Assembly (NCBI GenBank): GCA_001414345.1
Contig: LLCB01000050.1
Coordinates: 62,001 to 126,000, forward strand
DNA from: Hymenoscyphus infarciens
Taxonomy: Eukaryota > Ascomycota > Leotiomycetes > Helotiales > Helotiaceae
Direction of reading: 5' to 3'
Length of the DNA stretch: 64,000 nucleotides
Shown here: positions 1-11,592 of the stretch, piece by piece
How positions within the stretch are numbered: the stretch's first letter is position 1
How the letters are laid out: each line of letters begins with the position of its first letter
Program-made: the position numbers and the translations under genes
The notes under the pieces: model-generated
Database searches by the model: none
The model's input: the letters and a program-made list of their open reading frames with translations, nothing else
What the model was told of the DNA's origin: nothing

Positions 1-1309
1 GAAACGATCTGAGGTACGTTGTCGTGCAGCTTGAGTTAATTGACCGTGGATGCATGATATCTCTGCTGGGTGCAAAGGCGATTTCCCAAATCGACCTCCA
101 GTTTGCTCGGCCAAGTTGTCGAAAATGCGGTATGAAAGTTGTACGTTGGCGGTTGATTGGAAGTAGACGATCGCCTTAAATGGGAGTCCCTCCCCTTTTG
201 CGTGCGCATCAACTCCTCGTTTGCACAGCTCGAAAAGACCTGGCATGAAGTTCTCGTAGCCAGGCATTGGTACAAGGTTCTGTGGGACCTTCTCGTGTGT
301 GGCGAGTTCTCCCTCTTTGACGGTTTGGACGAAGTGGAAATCAGGCTTCAAAGTCCTTCTAACCAAGTGCATAACCTCTTTAGGAACGGTAGCAGAGAAC
401 AAGAGAGTTTGGCGATCCACAGTCTTGATATCAGGTAACAACTGAACAATTCCTTCGATTTCCTGTGAGAACCCTTGGTCCAAAAGACGATCGGCTTCAT
501 CCAAAACCAGAGTTGTGAGGTCTTTTGCTTGGACGCCACTTCGAGGATCGCTCAACAAATCGTTCAATCTTCCAGGTGTACCAACAAGTATATGACATCC
601 CTCTCTGCGAGTCTTCATCAACATCTCGCGCTTGCTGTTTCCACCAACTGCGACCTGAACTCTCAAGTCGGTATCCTCGCAGAGTTTGTTTGCTTCGACG
701 GCAATTTGTTCAGCCAGTTCACGAGTAGGTGAAATGATGATGGCTCGGATGTCGGAGGCGCGAGCTCGGGAGTATCTCTTTCTTACGGCCAAATCGGGGT
801 TTTTCGCCAAAATATTTTGTATAGTTGGAATGAGGAAACCGAGGGTTTTTCCAGTTCCGGTACGAGCTTGTGCAATACTGTATACTGTCAGTCTAGATTC
901 GCAGAGCATTGAGAATGTTTACTTACATGTCGGAACCTTGTAAGGCTTGGTTGATGGTCATTGTCTGAACAGACGTCATGGTGTGATGGCCCATTCCTTT
1001 TGTAATCCGATTGACGATATTTGGGTGTACCAAATCCTGTTCGAGCAGTTCATCAAACTTTGTAACCTCCTGGAATGTTTGTTTTTGTTGTGGTGCCTCA
1101 GCTATCGCCTCCGCAGCTTGACTTCTCAACATCGACGATATGTGCAGCCATCTCGCCTCGACTGCCGGCCTTGCGGTAATTGATTGTGGTGTCGCTAATT
1201 TAAGAGTAGAAGGTCTCGTAGAAGGAATTCGTATGGTTGAAGTGGCTGCGCGAAGGACTCGGGGTATCGAGGCAGGGCCTCTTCTGCATGCTGCGTTGAA
1301 CATGATCAA
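1..1309 (-). CDS. MSS116: Mitochondrial DEAD-box ATP-dependent RNA helicase, Mss116/CYT-19 type (3' end cut off by window)
   Basis: Two exons are visible: 1309-927 and 877-1, with a 49-nt intron at 878-926 that starts GTAAGT and ends CAG. Splicing restores the Walker A stretch GSDIIAQARTGTGKT. Exon 2 then shows PTRELA (motif Ia), VGTPGR (Ib), VLDEADRLLDQGF (DEAD, motif II) and LLFSAT (III). At the edge it reaches the helicase C domain with IHGQL.QAARQ. The first 60 or so residues are rich in Arg, Ser and Ala with no acids, which fits a mitochondrial targeting peptide. Family knowledge: Mss116 and Neurospora CYT-19 unwind structured RNA to help group I and II intron splicing and translation in mitochondria. 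The start at 1309 gives MIMFNAACRRG; a second ATG lies two codons on. The C-terminal part lies beyond position 1. Confidence 0.9.
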
Positions 1310-1785
1310 CGGGGAAAAAGAGGAGCTGGTGGCAACTCCAATGTAAACAAATTATTAAATGATACGGGGACAAAGGTACAAATGACAAGAGGTAAAGAAG
1401 GAAGAAGGTTGTTGATGATGGCGATTGATTGCCGTTGCCGTATGATTTTCAGGGACTTCGCAGAGAGCCGCGAGTAATTGGAAAAAAATCGACCGTTTTG
1501 CGCTAAGGTCGGCTTATCATCGGAAGTAGCCCCTATCATCAGTCCAAAAAACACCCAATGGCATAAGTCGGTATGAAATGCATCCTTCAGTTATGAAATT
1601 TCTTTTGGAACATTATCAATCGTGTATTCAATTGAAAGTCTATATTCAAATTCAAAACCATTATGCATAGGTACTCCCCGGCCTAACTCCGCCTTCCCAG
1701 GGTATTATCTAAACAAATTCCCACCCAACATCACTAATGGATGCTACAAAAACCATACGCCGGCATGTATTCATCAACTATTCCA
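1310..1785. other. Intergenic region, no gene seen
   Basis: Shared spacer: promoter side of the helicase gene and 3' side of the next minus-strand gene. Open frames here are short and show no family similarity. Confidence 0.6.
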
Positions 1786-2870
1786 TCATTTGTTGTCCAA
1801 TCCAGGAGCCCTCATACCACCCATCATGGCCATTCCTTCACCAAGACCCTCGTGAATACCACCGGATACGCCTTCCACTAGCCATGTTGCGCTCTCTGTG
1901 ATGACTTGTCCAACTCTACCATTACCCATACCATAAATTGCACCAGTAACGGTAAGTCCGCGTTTTCCAATTTCATCAACCGTTGTAACACCTTGCGTGA
2001 GAACCTTCTCCGTAATCTTGTGTTCGCGGTCATATCGATATGCGGATTGGAGAAAGTTCTTAACATGTGGGAAAATAAGCTGGAAGAATATGAACAGTTG
2101 TACGATAGTCGTAGCGAGCGTTCTATGAAGAAGGGATGGTTTTCGTTTGGGCAAATTGAGGCCAGTATTTGGTGCCCCTCCCTCGACCGCAAATCCCAAG
2201 GGCTCTACAACCCCTTCTGGCAATGAACTTCGCACACTCAATTGTTCCTCTGTTGTCATATCTGGCGGAAGTGCTCGAAGGAGGTAGGTAAGTGAATGGA
2301 TATACATTTGTCTGGCAAAGCTTGGGTTGCCGACAGCGCCATCTTGTTGGCAGGCAGAGGACTCGCTAACGGCGTGGCCAAGAAGATTGAGACCTATCAA
2401 TGGGTGTTAGTATGTTCCACTCCACATGGAGAAGACCATTTACCTTGGTTGGCATACTTCCACGATATGCCAGTGCTATTTTCTTGTAGCGCTATTTCTC
2501 CGGTCGTATTCGAATTTGAAACAGCCGTTGTCATCTGTAATCCCTCATCGTCCGAGTCCATGCTTCCACCAGAAAAACTCGCATTGTCCTGTCCTCCAAA
2601 CACTTCGCTGGGACGACCAAGTACCATGGCGGTTGTATATCCCATTTCTGGAGTCTGGAATCCCGAGGTTGGTGTTTCTGAGGCAGGAGAACTTCTCGAT
2701 AATGCGATGCTGCTTACAGAGCGGCGGAGGGATGGAAGTCGAGGGATTCGTGCTTGCAACGCCGAAGGAAGCATGGAAAAAAGCATCGAGGCAGGCATGG
2801 TGCTTTGAACGAAATCCGCAGACTGTGCTCGTACGTGGGAGAAAGGATTTCGACGAGGGGTCTGTTCCAT
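1786..2870 (-). CDS. Conserved fungal protein of unknown function with one hydrophobic segment
   Basis: Two exons, 2870-2444 and 2393-1786, flank a 50-nt intron (GTAAAT donor, TACTAAC-like branch site, GATAG acceptor). The result is 344 aa. I chose the ATG at 2870 (MEQTPRRNPFSHV) because the open frame upstream has no other in-frame ATG and looks non-coding. The N-terminal 140 residues are Ser/Pro-rich and probably disordered. The middle contains an ordered stretch starting GLNLLGHAVSES and a helix near LRALPPDMTTEEQ. Around residues 215-235 there is a hydrophobic run (TIVQLFIFFQLIFPHV). The C-terminus is Gly-rich (VEGVSGGIHEGLGEGMAMM). I do not recognise a named domain. Membrane association is an inference from the hydrophobic run only. 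Confidence 0.7.
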
Positions 2871-3762
2871 ATTCGAGGAAGCGATACGGAAGAAGTTATA
2901 GGTAGAGAAAGGACGGGCTAAGTGATATGGAAATATGGGTATCTCATATGCGTAATACAGGGAGCTTCCAGAAAGAAATGTCGTAATGATAGATTGGGAA
3001 AAGAATGGCTCAATGGCTCGAATTGTGGACGGACATTTCGCGGTTGTGCCTAGTTCCCGAGCAGTGGTGTAGCTAATGGCAGACCAAGTAATTATGACAG
3101 GTGAAATCAAACGGTTCGTATTAGTTCCTGCGAGAATGATCGAAGAAAAAGAGGACGAAAGCGATCGAGGGCAGACAGAGACAAAGCCATGTTTTGGCAA
3201 AGTTTGATATCAAAGGAAAAAGAGTGGAGTTGGAGGAGTTGAGGAGTTGAGGAGTTGAGGGGGGAACCTTTGGCATGTGATTCAATCTGACTAATCCCCC
3301 CACTTTCCTATTTCCACCTCTCGGGCTCATCCCAACAAAACAAGCCATCAACGTGGTTGTCTCTCTACTATATTATTGGACCTTAGGAATGAAACGATAT
3401 CTTCTTCTAACTACCTTTGTCCCGCGGGACATAATTTCGCGAGTCAAACTTTAACAATTTGCCTTTGAGTTGAAGGCTCTAGTGTTTGAAAATTTGGCGC
3501 CTTTTCCCACCCAAGAGTTACCCAGTGTTATTGTACCTCGTGTACCCAAATATTTCATGTCATTCCCTCTCAGAATTTGATATGGAGCGTGGTGATATAT
3601 ATCACGAGACCAAGTCACTCTACATATCAGCAACTTGTCAAGTGACAATAACACCCACCACGTTGTTTGCATCGTTTCCATTGGTATTCTTGGATATTTC
3701 CTGTGGAAAATAAGGAATGTAAAACCCAGCATCGCATTCCAGCCCTCACCCACTAATTCCCA
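2871..3762. other. Intergenic region, no gene seen
   Basis: Holds the putative promoter of the gene ending at 1786 and the 3' flank of the S58 peptidase gene. A short GAGTTGAGGA tandem lies near 3232-3260. No supported coding sequence. Confidence 0.55.
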
Positions 3763-5226
3763 TCAAACAACCACACGATACTTACTCAGCAACTCCCTTA
3801 CTCGGTCGACAGGCAAACCTGGTAGCTCCAACTCATCGTAGCCTCTTCTCCCTTCTCTTCCTGCAATCATACTGTTCAAGATAGCTTCTTCGGTTACCTC
3901 GCTAGCGGCCCTGAACATTGAATCAACACTTTCGTTTTTGATGATTTCAATCGTGTTGGTTTCCACAGGTGCGATTCCGAGAACTTGGGGTGTCATAACG
4001 CGTTCGACGGTTTTGTTTCCGGTTGAGATGGCGAGAATGATGTCTCCGGAGAAATTGCGACCGATTCCGTGGCCACCGACTATCAACAGGGTCAGCTTCA
4101 ACATTCTCTTGCGATCACGATTGAAGATTCCACAAACCTTGAGCAAGACCAACAGCACAATGACGAGCCAAGCGGTTGAGTTGATGAGGGAGCATCGGCG
4201 CATCAGTTCTATCTCTCGTCAGTTCCCATCAATCAACCCCAAAGTTTTCCGACTCACATCAAAATGATAACAATGCTCCCATCATCCGCCTTGCCCTCCA
4301 TCCTCTCTTGTCTCCCACTCTCAACCGGCGTCTTAATAGCCCCCTCCTTCATCAAAAGCTTCCCCATTGGCACCCCGGCAATCTGCAAATCATAATTATG
4401 GCCATAATTACTCTGCACCAGCACCCCAACTGTATACTCCTTTCCACTTCCCTCCTCTCCCTTCACAACTCTCGAACTGGTCCCTGTACCACCAGGAAAC
4501 ATATGGCAAGTCATCCCAGCACCGCCGCCATTTTGGCCTTCGAGAACTTCAGTTTGCGTTTTAGCGGCTGTGAATGCATCGTGGACGTTCTGGGGTGTGA
4601 GAGCGGATTTGAAGACGTTGTTTAGATGCCAATCTGCTGTCTCTGCGACAATGGGGGTACCGTAGTTGTGGGACATGTCTACAAGGTTTATTCCTTTTTC
4701 GCGGGCGCGGTTGAGGGTCCATTCCCAGATTGTTTGGAAGACTATGCCGAAGCTTAGGGAGTTTGTGAGAGCAATTGGCTATTTTACGTTAGCCCTCCAC
4801 ACCATTTTATCACGGCATAGAGAATCAAACATGAGGGAGAGGGGAAGGAGAAGATGGGGATAAAGAGAACCACAAACAGTATTAGTAAACCCCCAATCCT
4901 TAATCTGATAGCTCCCACTAACCTCCCCATTCCCATTCAGTGTATGCATTCCCGCATAACAGGGGATTGAAATGTCATCTTCGTGGCGAGGAAGGATGAC
5001 AGTGACGCCGTTTTGGACATCATCGCCATCTTTTCCAATCGTGATTTGTCCCACGTGAACACCTTGAAAACGTCAGTAAACCCTTTACTTTTTGATAAAA
5101 AAAATCAAGGAAAGTTTAGGAGGAGGAAAATATACCAGGGACATCAAGAATTGAATTCTTTGGTCCAGAAGGGAGGAGGCCTGGTGTGTAACCCAGATCA
5201 GCGATTGTCATGCGTTTTGTTGCCAT
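3763..5226 (-). CDS. Peptidase family S58 (DmpA / beta-aminopeptidase, L-aminopeptidase D-esterase)
   Basis: Five exons: 5226-5136, 5062-4878, 4778-4258, 4208-4138 and 4079-3763. All introns are GT-AG and the exon total is 395 codons (394 aa). The N-terminus reads DLGYTPGLLPSGPKNSILDV, followed by GVHVGQITI, the standard opening of DmpA proteins. The mid-section has NYGTPIVAETADW, and then GGGAGMTC. DmpA enzymes are made as one chain that cleaves itself before a Ser, which becomes the N-terminal nucleophile of the small subunit. Here the matching site is DDG/SIVIIL at Ser260, followed by TDAPMLPHQLNRLA. The family removes N-terminal residues, often D- or beta-amino acids, from peptides and esters. 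No signal peptide is seen, so it is probably cytosolic. Substrate in this organism is unknown. Confidence 0.88.
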
Positions 5227-6124
5227 TTTTAATAGTTTTTCGTATGTATGTATTGATGTCAGGAAGCAAACCAAGTCAAGGTATTTTGCTTAAATTTCTC
5301 ATATTGAGAAACTTCCACTCGCTTCTTATACTCCTAATGACGAAATACGAGCACTCGTACAGTACATAGATAAGCTTTCACCCCACCAAAGATCCTCATG
5401 CAGCCATTAGAACTTACCCCGCTCTCAATGACTCCGCCGGTCTGACGGGCATCCCTAGATTATTCACTAAACAAGTTAACAACACGATAGACAGCACATT
5501 TCCCCTGGTTTTGAAATGGTAAATACACTTACCTTCCGCTTTCGTCCTTTTCCATGTTTTTCCAATTGAGTCATCTCTTGGAATCTGACTCTACCCGGAA
5601 ATTTCGCCGAAGAGTTAGACGCAGGTACAAGACGTTATCACCAATATCACCAAACTCACCCACTCCTTTCACATTAATTCGCTCAACTGATCAGTTTTCT
5701 TGAGATTTTAAAATTGCATCTCACCTCATACCGACTCAATGCAGTAATCCAACCAACGCAGCCCCCTAAAATGAACACATGACTTGAACTTCTTGACGAA
5801 ATGAGGTGGGTTTCGGTGAGGAAATGCAGGTACGAAATTACGAAGCAACTTCCGAAATTGAGATCTCTTTAAATCCAAAGGATTTGGGGTTTTCGGAGAA
5901 CTCGTGTAGCAAAGTCCGTGGATATGAGAAAGATGGGATGTTTAGAAGTCCATTGTGTGGTGTAAGAATGATAGCAGATATCTTTCAGCTACCGAGACGT
6001 CGGTGATGTTTATTGGAACGAGAAAGATGAGGGAATGCTGGGAAAGGAGCGTTCTGACTCGAGACCGACCTTTTGGTGGATTTGATCGGTGAGAATTGAA
6101 GAGCAGAGGCTGGTAATATGCTCC
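5227..6124. other. Intergenic region, no gene seen
   Basis: Upstream flank of the S58 peptidase gene. The 66-codon frame at 5806-6006 has no recognisable similarity and unlikely composition. Confidence 0.5.
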
Positions 6125-6540
6125 GCGATTTACTAGATTAAGTTAAAGCTTTACTTAAATGATGAAACTTGACTTTTGAGTAAAAGAATTACTTAAAATT
6201 AGTAATTTGTCTAGGTGTATTAGTAGGTGACCCACAAATATCTCGACGATTTCTACAAGATATTTTTACAAGAATGTTTCTACAAGATAAGAGTCTTAGT
6301 AGGTAACCTACGAATAGCTCAAAATTTCAATAGCTATTCCCGGGTCACCGCTCAATAGCTAGATATATTATAGTGATATTCATGGGTAACCCACGAATAG
6401 CAGTTTCCAACTTTCAGTGGCTATTTGTAAGTGCTCTATAAATAGCTCGAATTTTCTCCAAGAGTTGAGTAAAAGTAGGTAACCTATAAATGGCTTGATT
6501 TACTTAAACTTCTTGTCGAGAAAAGGAACGAACTAGTAAT
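6125..6540. repeat. AT-rich block with dispersed near-palindromic repeats
   Basis: The core GTAGGTAACCTAC (variants GTAGGTGACCCAC, TGGGTAACCCAC, GTAGGTAACCTAT) occurs at about 6222, 6298, 6383 and 6474. Each core is followed by a relative of GAATAGCTC. An inverted relative (CTATTCCCGGGTCACC) sits near 6340. The block is flanked by TTTACTTAAA-like words in opposite orientation. It looks like a decayed TIR element, but no clean target duplication was found. Confidence 0.5.
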
Positions 6541-6660
6541 CATTCCATTACCCCACAAGGAGACCATAACTTCGGACAATTTTCCTTTTCTAAGAAGTTT
6601 ACCCAAAACAAAAGCAAAAGGAAAACACACAGCGCGAATCCCTAATATCCTCTTCAAATC

Positions 6661-7891
6661 TCATCTCAAACCCCGTTCCAAAAACTCAACACCTTGCAAG
6701 AAACCCTTCCAATGTGTCTTCTTAACATCCAACCCCTCAGTTCCTCCCCACTGTACCCCCTCAAAAACCCTCATATTGATAGGTGTCCACGTCCCCCACC
6801 AGGTGAACTCTTTCTCCAACTCCTCACTCCCCTCTTTCAACTCCTCGGTACTCCCTGGTCTACCGAACAACCGATAAGTCTCCTGATCACAAGCCAATTT
6901 CCGGATGTATACTTGAACACCGCAGTTGGAACAGAACATATGATGTTGCATTTTGCGGCCGAAAATGTATGGTGTGAGTGGATGAGCGGGGTCGGTGACG
7001 ATGGAGAATTGAGGGAGAAGGGGGTAGGTGTGGATGAGAGAGCGCTTGGGGGTGTTAGTGTTTTTTTAGGAAATGGGAAAGGGAGGAGGAGGGGGCTTGT
7101 ACTTTGTAGCAAATGCTGCAGTTGCATTCTCTGATATCCGTTTTAGAATCGAGTGGTCCCTTGTTTTTCAACGCGATGGTTGTTGCTCCGCAGTGGCAGG
7201 AACCGTAATACATCTTTGCATTCTCGACTTCGACTGTTGGCTCAGGGCCTACGAATTTGTGGGGCGTGTATTTTGGTTCGAGGGATGCTCCGTCATATCT
7301 GTTTGTTATAATCATCAGTGCAGATCTATTGTTTTAATAAAAGAGAGATCGCGTAAGCCAGTAAGTGTCGAGCAAGCTGGAAAGAAGGATTGGCGAGTAA
7401 GCTGCAAAACATCAGGTAACTCACTTGTTGACTTCAAGCTCCCAAACATCCACATCTTCAAGAGTACGAACCTGTGGCCAAGTTAGATCAAACCCGGAAA
7501 GGAAATGGTGTGACCTACATTCACACCAATATCCATCCCAGCCGGAGTATTATGCCTTTTCCCCATAACACCCGTTCCACAAGTAGAACAGAACTATTCA
7601 AGATCATCAGTGAAAAATCCAATTGCTTTCTCAAAAAAGGAAACAAACCCTATGAGCCATCTTCTTCCCCGCAAACTCATAATCCTTCAGAAACTCCTCT
7701 CCTTTCCCCTCCTCGAACACCAAACCCCCCGCTGGAGGGAACACCCACGCATACCCCTTCTTCGAACAAATCGAACAATTACATTCCGTCACACTCTTGA
7801 TCACAGGACTGGAAACGGAGAACTTGATAGCTCCACAGTGACAAGCGCCTTTGTAAGTTTTGAGTTCTGTGGAAGCTTGAGTTCCTGCCAT
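6661..7891 (-). CDS. Protein with two tandem GFA/CENP-V zinc-binding domains
   Basis: Five exons: 7891-7649, 7593-7519, 7471-7425, 7298-7103 and 7044-6661, giving 314 aa. Domain 1 carries ACHCG (Cys17, Cys19), ECNCSIC (Cys37, Cys39, Cys42) and FCSTCG (Cys83, Cys86). Domain 2 repeats the layout: SCHCG (Cys156, Cys158), ECNCSIC (Cys180, Cys182, Cys185) and FCSNCG in the last exon. The cysteine sets expected for zinc binding are therefore complete in both halves. The family is named after a bacterial glutathione-dependent formaldehyde-activating enzyme, but most fungal members have no proven reaction. Most single-domain members are about 130-180 aa, so this gene looks like an internal duplication. 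No signal peptide is seen. A simpler reading as two separate genes is excluded by the open, in-phase splice joining exons 2 to 4. Confidence 0.85.
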
Positions 7892-8930
7892 GATTGAGGT
7901 TGGAAGATGTGTCTTGAATGATTGTAGAGATCGTTTTTGAAACAAGACTCGAAATAGTGATAGATTGAGGTGGGCTGAAAAGAAGATCTTGGAACTAATG
8001 TCTTGAAGAAGCTGGAGAGATACCGAAACCAGGAGCCACACTCATATTTATACACCCCCATCCAACTTTTGTTGAGTTCAGTCTGTCCACATCCAGTGAA
8101 GCAACAGGAAGGTAACAGCATAAGCAACACATCCACAGAATTTCTCGATTCGGGTACCACCTCGGTCGAAAAGAAACTCCCGAAATGATCCGCCTGGTTC
8201 AAAACAACTCAGCCGCACAATGAAATCTCAACCAAACAACATGAACACGAAACGACAAGCAATAACCACCCAGTCAGTAATGGGCGCATCATGTTGACGT
8301 GAATCAAATAGCCACGCAGCCATCAACGCGAAGACCCAACTCGGAATTCGGGATTCCGAGCTCTCGTCTCCTCAACATCCAATAACGAAGTCTTTTCGAA
8401 TTCCCAAAGCAAACGAACGCAAGGCCTCGAATAAACAAGCTCAATTTTATGAAAGCCACGAGACCAAAAATAAAAGCAAAGAACAATGACTCACGAACCA
8501 ATATTCTTCTGCAAGCCACTATCAGCACCCCTCCACGCGCTCTCGGTGCTCTCACGTGCTCTCGTGTCTCGCGCCTCCATCCTCACCAATCAACTTTGAC
8601 GGGGCCCAAACATGTTGAGCAACCATAGCCACACAGCCCAACAAAAATTGAAAAGAAGGAAAAGGAACCACCGACCCGCTCAAGCTCAGTAATCACACCA
8701 AAATTCCCCCATTAAACAAGTGAAACGTTCAATTTTTCAACCGATCGATGCTCAAAGGAGGCAGGAATTTGGTCGTGAAAAATAATTCCCATTTATTCCA
8801 TCATCATGGGTTCGAAAAATAACAAATGTTGAGAAGTTGAAAAAGAAACAAACACTAGTCTTCCGTATCCATCCCATTCATAAACAATACGGTTGTAAAC
8901 GATGCCATCGTCCACCTCGGAACTAACTCG
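7892..8930. other. Intergenic region, no gene seen
   Basis: Promoter side of the two-domain GFA gene and 3' side of the 727-aa gene. Short open frames show no family similarity. Confidence 0.55.
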
Positions 8931-11218
8931 TCACCACCAAGGTGGGTTCCAACCCCATGTTCTACCTCCAAGTCCCAACCCATTAACAGCACCCGCCTTC
9001 GATTTACCAATCCCTTTTGCAAGACTAGGTGCAATACTCCTCAAGGTTTCCGCCCCAAGACTCCTCTTATTCTTCAACGCGATCTCCATGATCATATTTC
9101 TCTCCTGGTCAATACTATTTTCGCCTCGACGACCCATCATCCTATTCCCACTGATCGAAAAATTATCGTCAAGCTCAATCGTGGAAGAGGTTGCGTTGGA
9201 TGAGCTCATTCGAGTTGGCGTAACAACTTGGTCCATGCTGTAATATTCGTCGGTGTCGAGATTGTACAGACGATTGTTTGAAAGGCGACCACGAGAAGTT
9301 AATCTCATCTCATTCCATATCTTGCGAGCTGGGTCGGATTCTTCCGCTGAACTGTCAGACTCAATCCGAAATGGAAGGCGTGCAAATGGATTGACTCCAT
9401 CCTGGACACTCTGCGATCTGGTCAAAGGCGCTCGAGAACCATCCGATTCCACTATAGGAGTATAGATGACCGAGTTTCCTCTGATAGCGTGGGCTTCTAA
9501 ATGTGGCTTGACAGTTTCCTCACTGGAGCCTCCACCGCCGCGATGAGCGAAAGGGAAAGGGGCCTGCTCAGTATGCAATTTGATAATGGCATCTTCGGCT
9601 TCATCTTCTGGGAGATGTTGTCGGATGATATCAATCAATGGGCTAGAGATAGGCGTTGTCATAGATTGTGAGTTTCGAGGGGACCAAGCTGATTGTGCAT
9701 CGTGTCTTTGGATCGCTACAACAACATCTGTCTGTAGATGTGTTACGTGCGAGCTCGATCCATCACAGCCAATAATGGTACTCTTTTCATTGAGAAACCC
9801 TGAATGCTTGTAAGAAAGTCTAACCGTCAAGTAGGGATGGTGTGTGTTTCCTAAATGAGTTTCCAAATCCGCGATGAGTTTATCGGAAGAAGGTCCCCCT
9901 CTGCTCGACACTCGCTTTAGTTTACCAAGGCTGATTTTGGCAAGAATAAGACGTGTCTCCCCAGCTGTGATAGAAAATGTTTCGTGAACATCACCAATGA
10001 ATTGTGTTATGAAACAGTTGGGACTCGGCAGAACTTCGAGTTTCATAGAATGCAGATAGCCATAAGATCCTAAATAATAGTGGTCAGCTGGTTCAAACAC
10101 GGCGACGCTACTGGTATTAACAAACCTGATCTTTCACTTTTCACTGAACCAGAGGAGGAGTATCTTGAGTACACGTTTTCTTGCCTCAAACATCCATCGG
10201 CAGTCCGGAGAACGCCAGATATCTCAATCGCAACCCAAAAGCTACAATTTCCTGAATCAACAATGCTCTCTTCAGGCGTAACAACAACTTGAGGTGATAA
10301 TATGACGTTGTCACGAAGCCCAAGAAGTGGCCTTGTTGAAGATTCGCCAGAGGAGCTTTGCGTATGTCGACTGGTTAGGGGCCTGAAATCGCGACTAATG
10401 TCGGTGATATCTCGACTTTCAATATCGTAAGAGGTTTCTGGTTCATTATATGGCGTACTTCCAGAACCAGACTTGCTCCGACGACCAGAGTGTGTACTTT
10501 TGACGCTCTTGATGCTTTTGCTACGAGACAAACGACGCATGAGTGTATTTTTGGGACCCTCGTCGGATGACTTTCTATCCTTTTTCTCTGGGCTACGGCC
10601 GCCTATCGCTTTGAGTAAAAAGTTTTTTGATTTGGACAGCTTCCTTTCAATTGTTTTTGGTTCATCGTCAGGGACCTTTGTGAAACTGAGATTGGCTCTG
10701 GGATATGGCACAGCACCATGAAATTCGGAAGAACTTGCATTTCGTGAAGCTCTCGCTGTGTATCTCCCCGCGGTAGTAGCAGGATATTGTAGCTCAGATT
10801 TGAGAAACGCCCCAGCGATGGTGGCTTTCGAAAGTTGTGGACGTGCTTTAGGAGTTGTTTCAGGGTCATGGTATTCGCTGGAATGGCCTTCTATCAATCA
10901 ATTAGCATATGCCAATTTCTGGTGCGTAGCTTCCTTACCGTAATTTCTCACAGGAGTTCCTTCAAATCTGCCGTCTAATATACTTCCCCTCCCTTTCCTC
11001 CTTTTTCTCACGGTTATAGGTCTGTCGCTGCCCATTGGCGAGCTTCCCGGGCTCTGGTCGGATGAACATGAGGATCTCCGTCCTCTGCTGAGAACCTCTC
11101 CTGGCGCCTCGCTACCGGAGATGGTCTTACTACGCTTGATGATTCGAAGAGGTTGGGGCTTTGTGATGTCGGATCCGTGAAGCTCCAAGACAGCCGATTC
11201 GACCGAGTTGGATGCCAT
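8931..11218 (-). CDS. Large Ser-rich fungal protein of unknown function
   Basis: Three exons: 11218-10939, 10890-10126 and 10069-8931, joined by introns of 48 and 56 nt. The product is 727 aa and ends GWNPPWW. The N-terminal third is basic and Ser-rich, with clusters such as RRLSRSKSIKSVKS that resemble kinase sites. An ordered core spans roughly residues 310-480 (VILSPQVVVTPEES, CSFWVAIEISGVLRTADG, then YGYLHSMKLEVLPSPNCF and FSITAGETRLILAKISL). It looks beta-rich. The C-terminal region is again low-complexity with acidic patches. I cannot assign a domain by name. The start is uncertain: the ATG at 11218 lies inside another open frame (11592-11014), and an in-frame ATG at 11035 would give 666 aa and only a short overlap. 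Coding status of exons 2 and 3 is clear from the long open frames and consistent splicing. Confidence 0.75.
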
Positions 11219-11592
11219 GTTCGAATTGGGCTAGGGCTATCGCTGTATCTAATCGACCTGCTTCTCTCGTTGAGGGATCTTCGTCGTGGAGATGTAGATG
11301 TGTAACTAGTGTATGCAGGTGGTTTGCTGCTCTGTGAACTGCGAATGCTTTCAAGATCACACCAGGAATCCCCGTAGAGTTGGCTTGATGGCAAATCTGA
11401 CCGTCTCTGTTTTCTTCCTCGTCGGCCGGTACGTAGGCGGGTCCAGGGACGTCTCTGATTCCAATGCCGACTGCAGAAATGTGCGATGGTTTGGAAACCA
11501 CGCTGGGTTTGGAGGGCGATAAATGCAGCAGATGCGGCTATGACAATCGGCACAAGGATGAGAGCACCGATTGCAGTATTGCTGCTATTCAT
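11014..11592 (-). CDS. Candidate small single-pass membrane protein overlapping the 5' end of the next gene
   Basis: An uninterrupted frame of 192 aa runs from the ATG at 11592 to a TAA at 11014. Residues 7-27 (NTAIGALILVPIVIAASAAF and beyond) form a strong membrane segment or signal anchor. The rest is Arg/Ser/Pro-rich, with PPAYTSYTS and a Trp-containing stretch RTWHPTRSNRLSWSFTDP that looks more constrained than random sequence. The last 205 nt overlap, in a different frame on the same strand, the possible first exon of the 727-aa gene. One of the two readings may be wrong there, or the downstream gene may start at 11035. Unknown function. Confidence 0.5.
   Translation of the reverse strand: MNSSNTAIGALILVPIVIAASAAFIALQTQRGFQTIAHFCSRHWNQRRPWTRLRTGRRGRKQRRSDLPSSQLYGDSWCDLESIRSSQSSKPPAYTSYTSTSPRRRSLNERSRSIRYSDSPSPIRTWHPTRSNRLSWSFTDPTSQSPNLFESSSVVRPSPVARRQERFSAEDGDPHVHPTRAREARQWAATDL

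Noticed and set aside
8304..8555. 83-codon minus-strand frame upstream of the two-domain GFA gene's neighbour
   Set aside because: Basic, hydrophobic random-looking sequence without motif; within an ordinary intergenic region.
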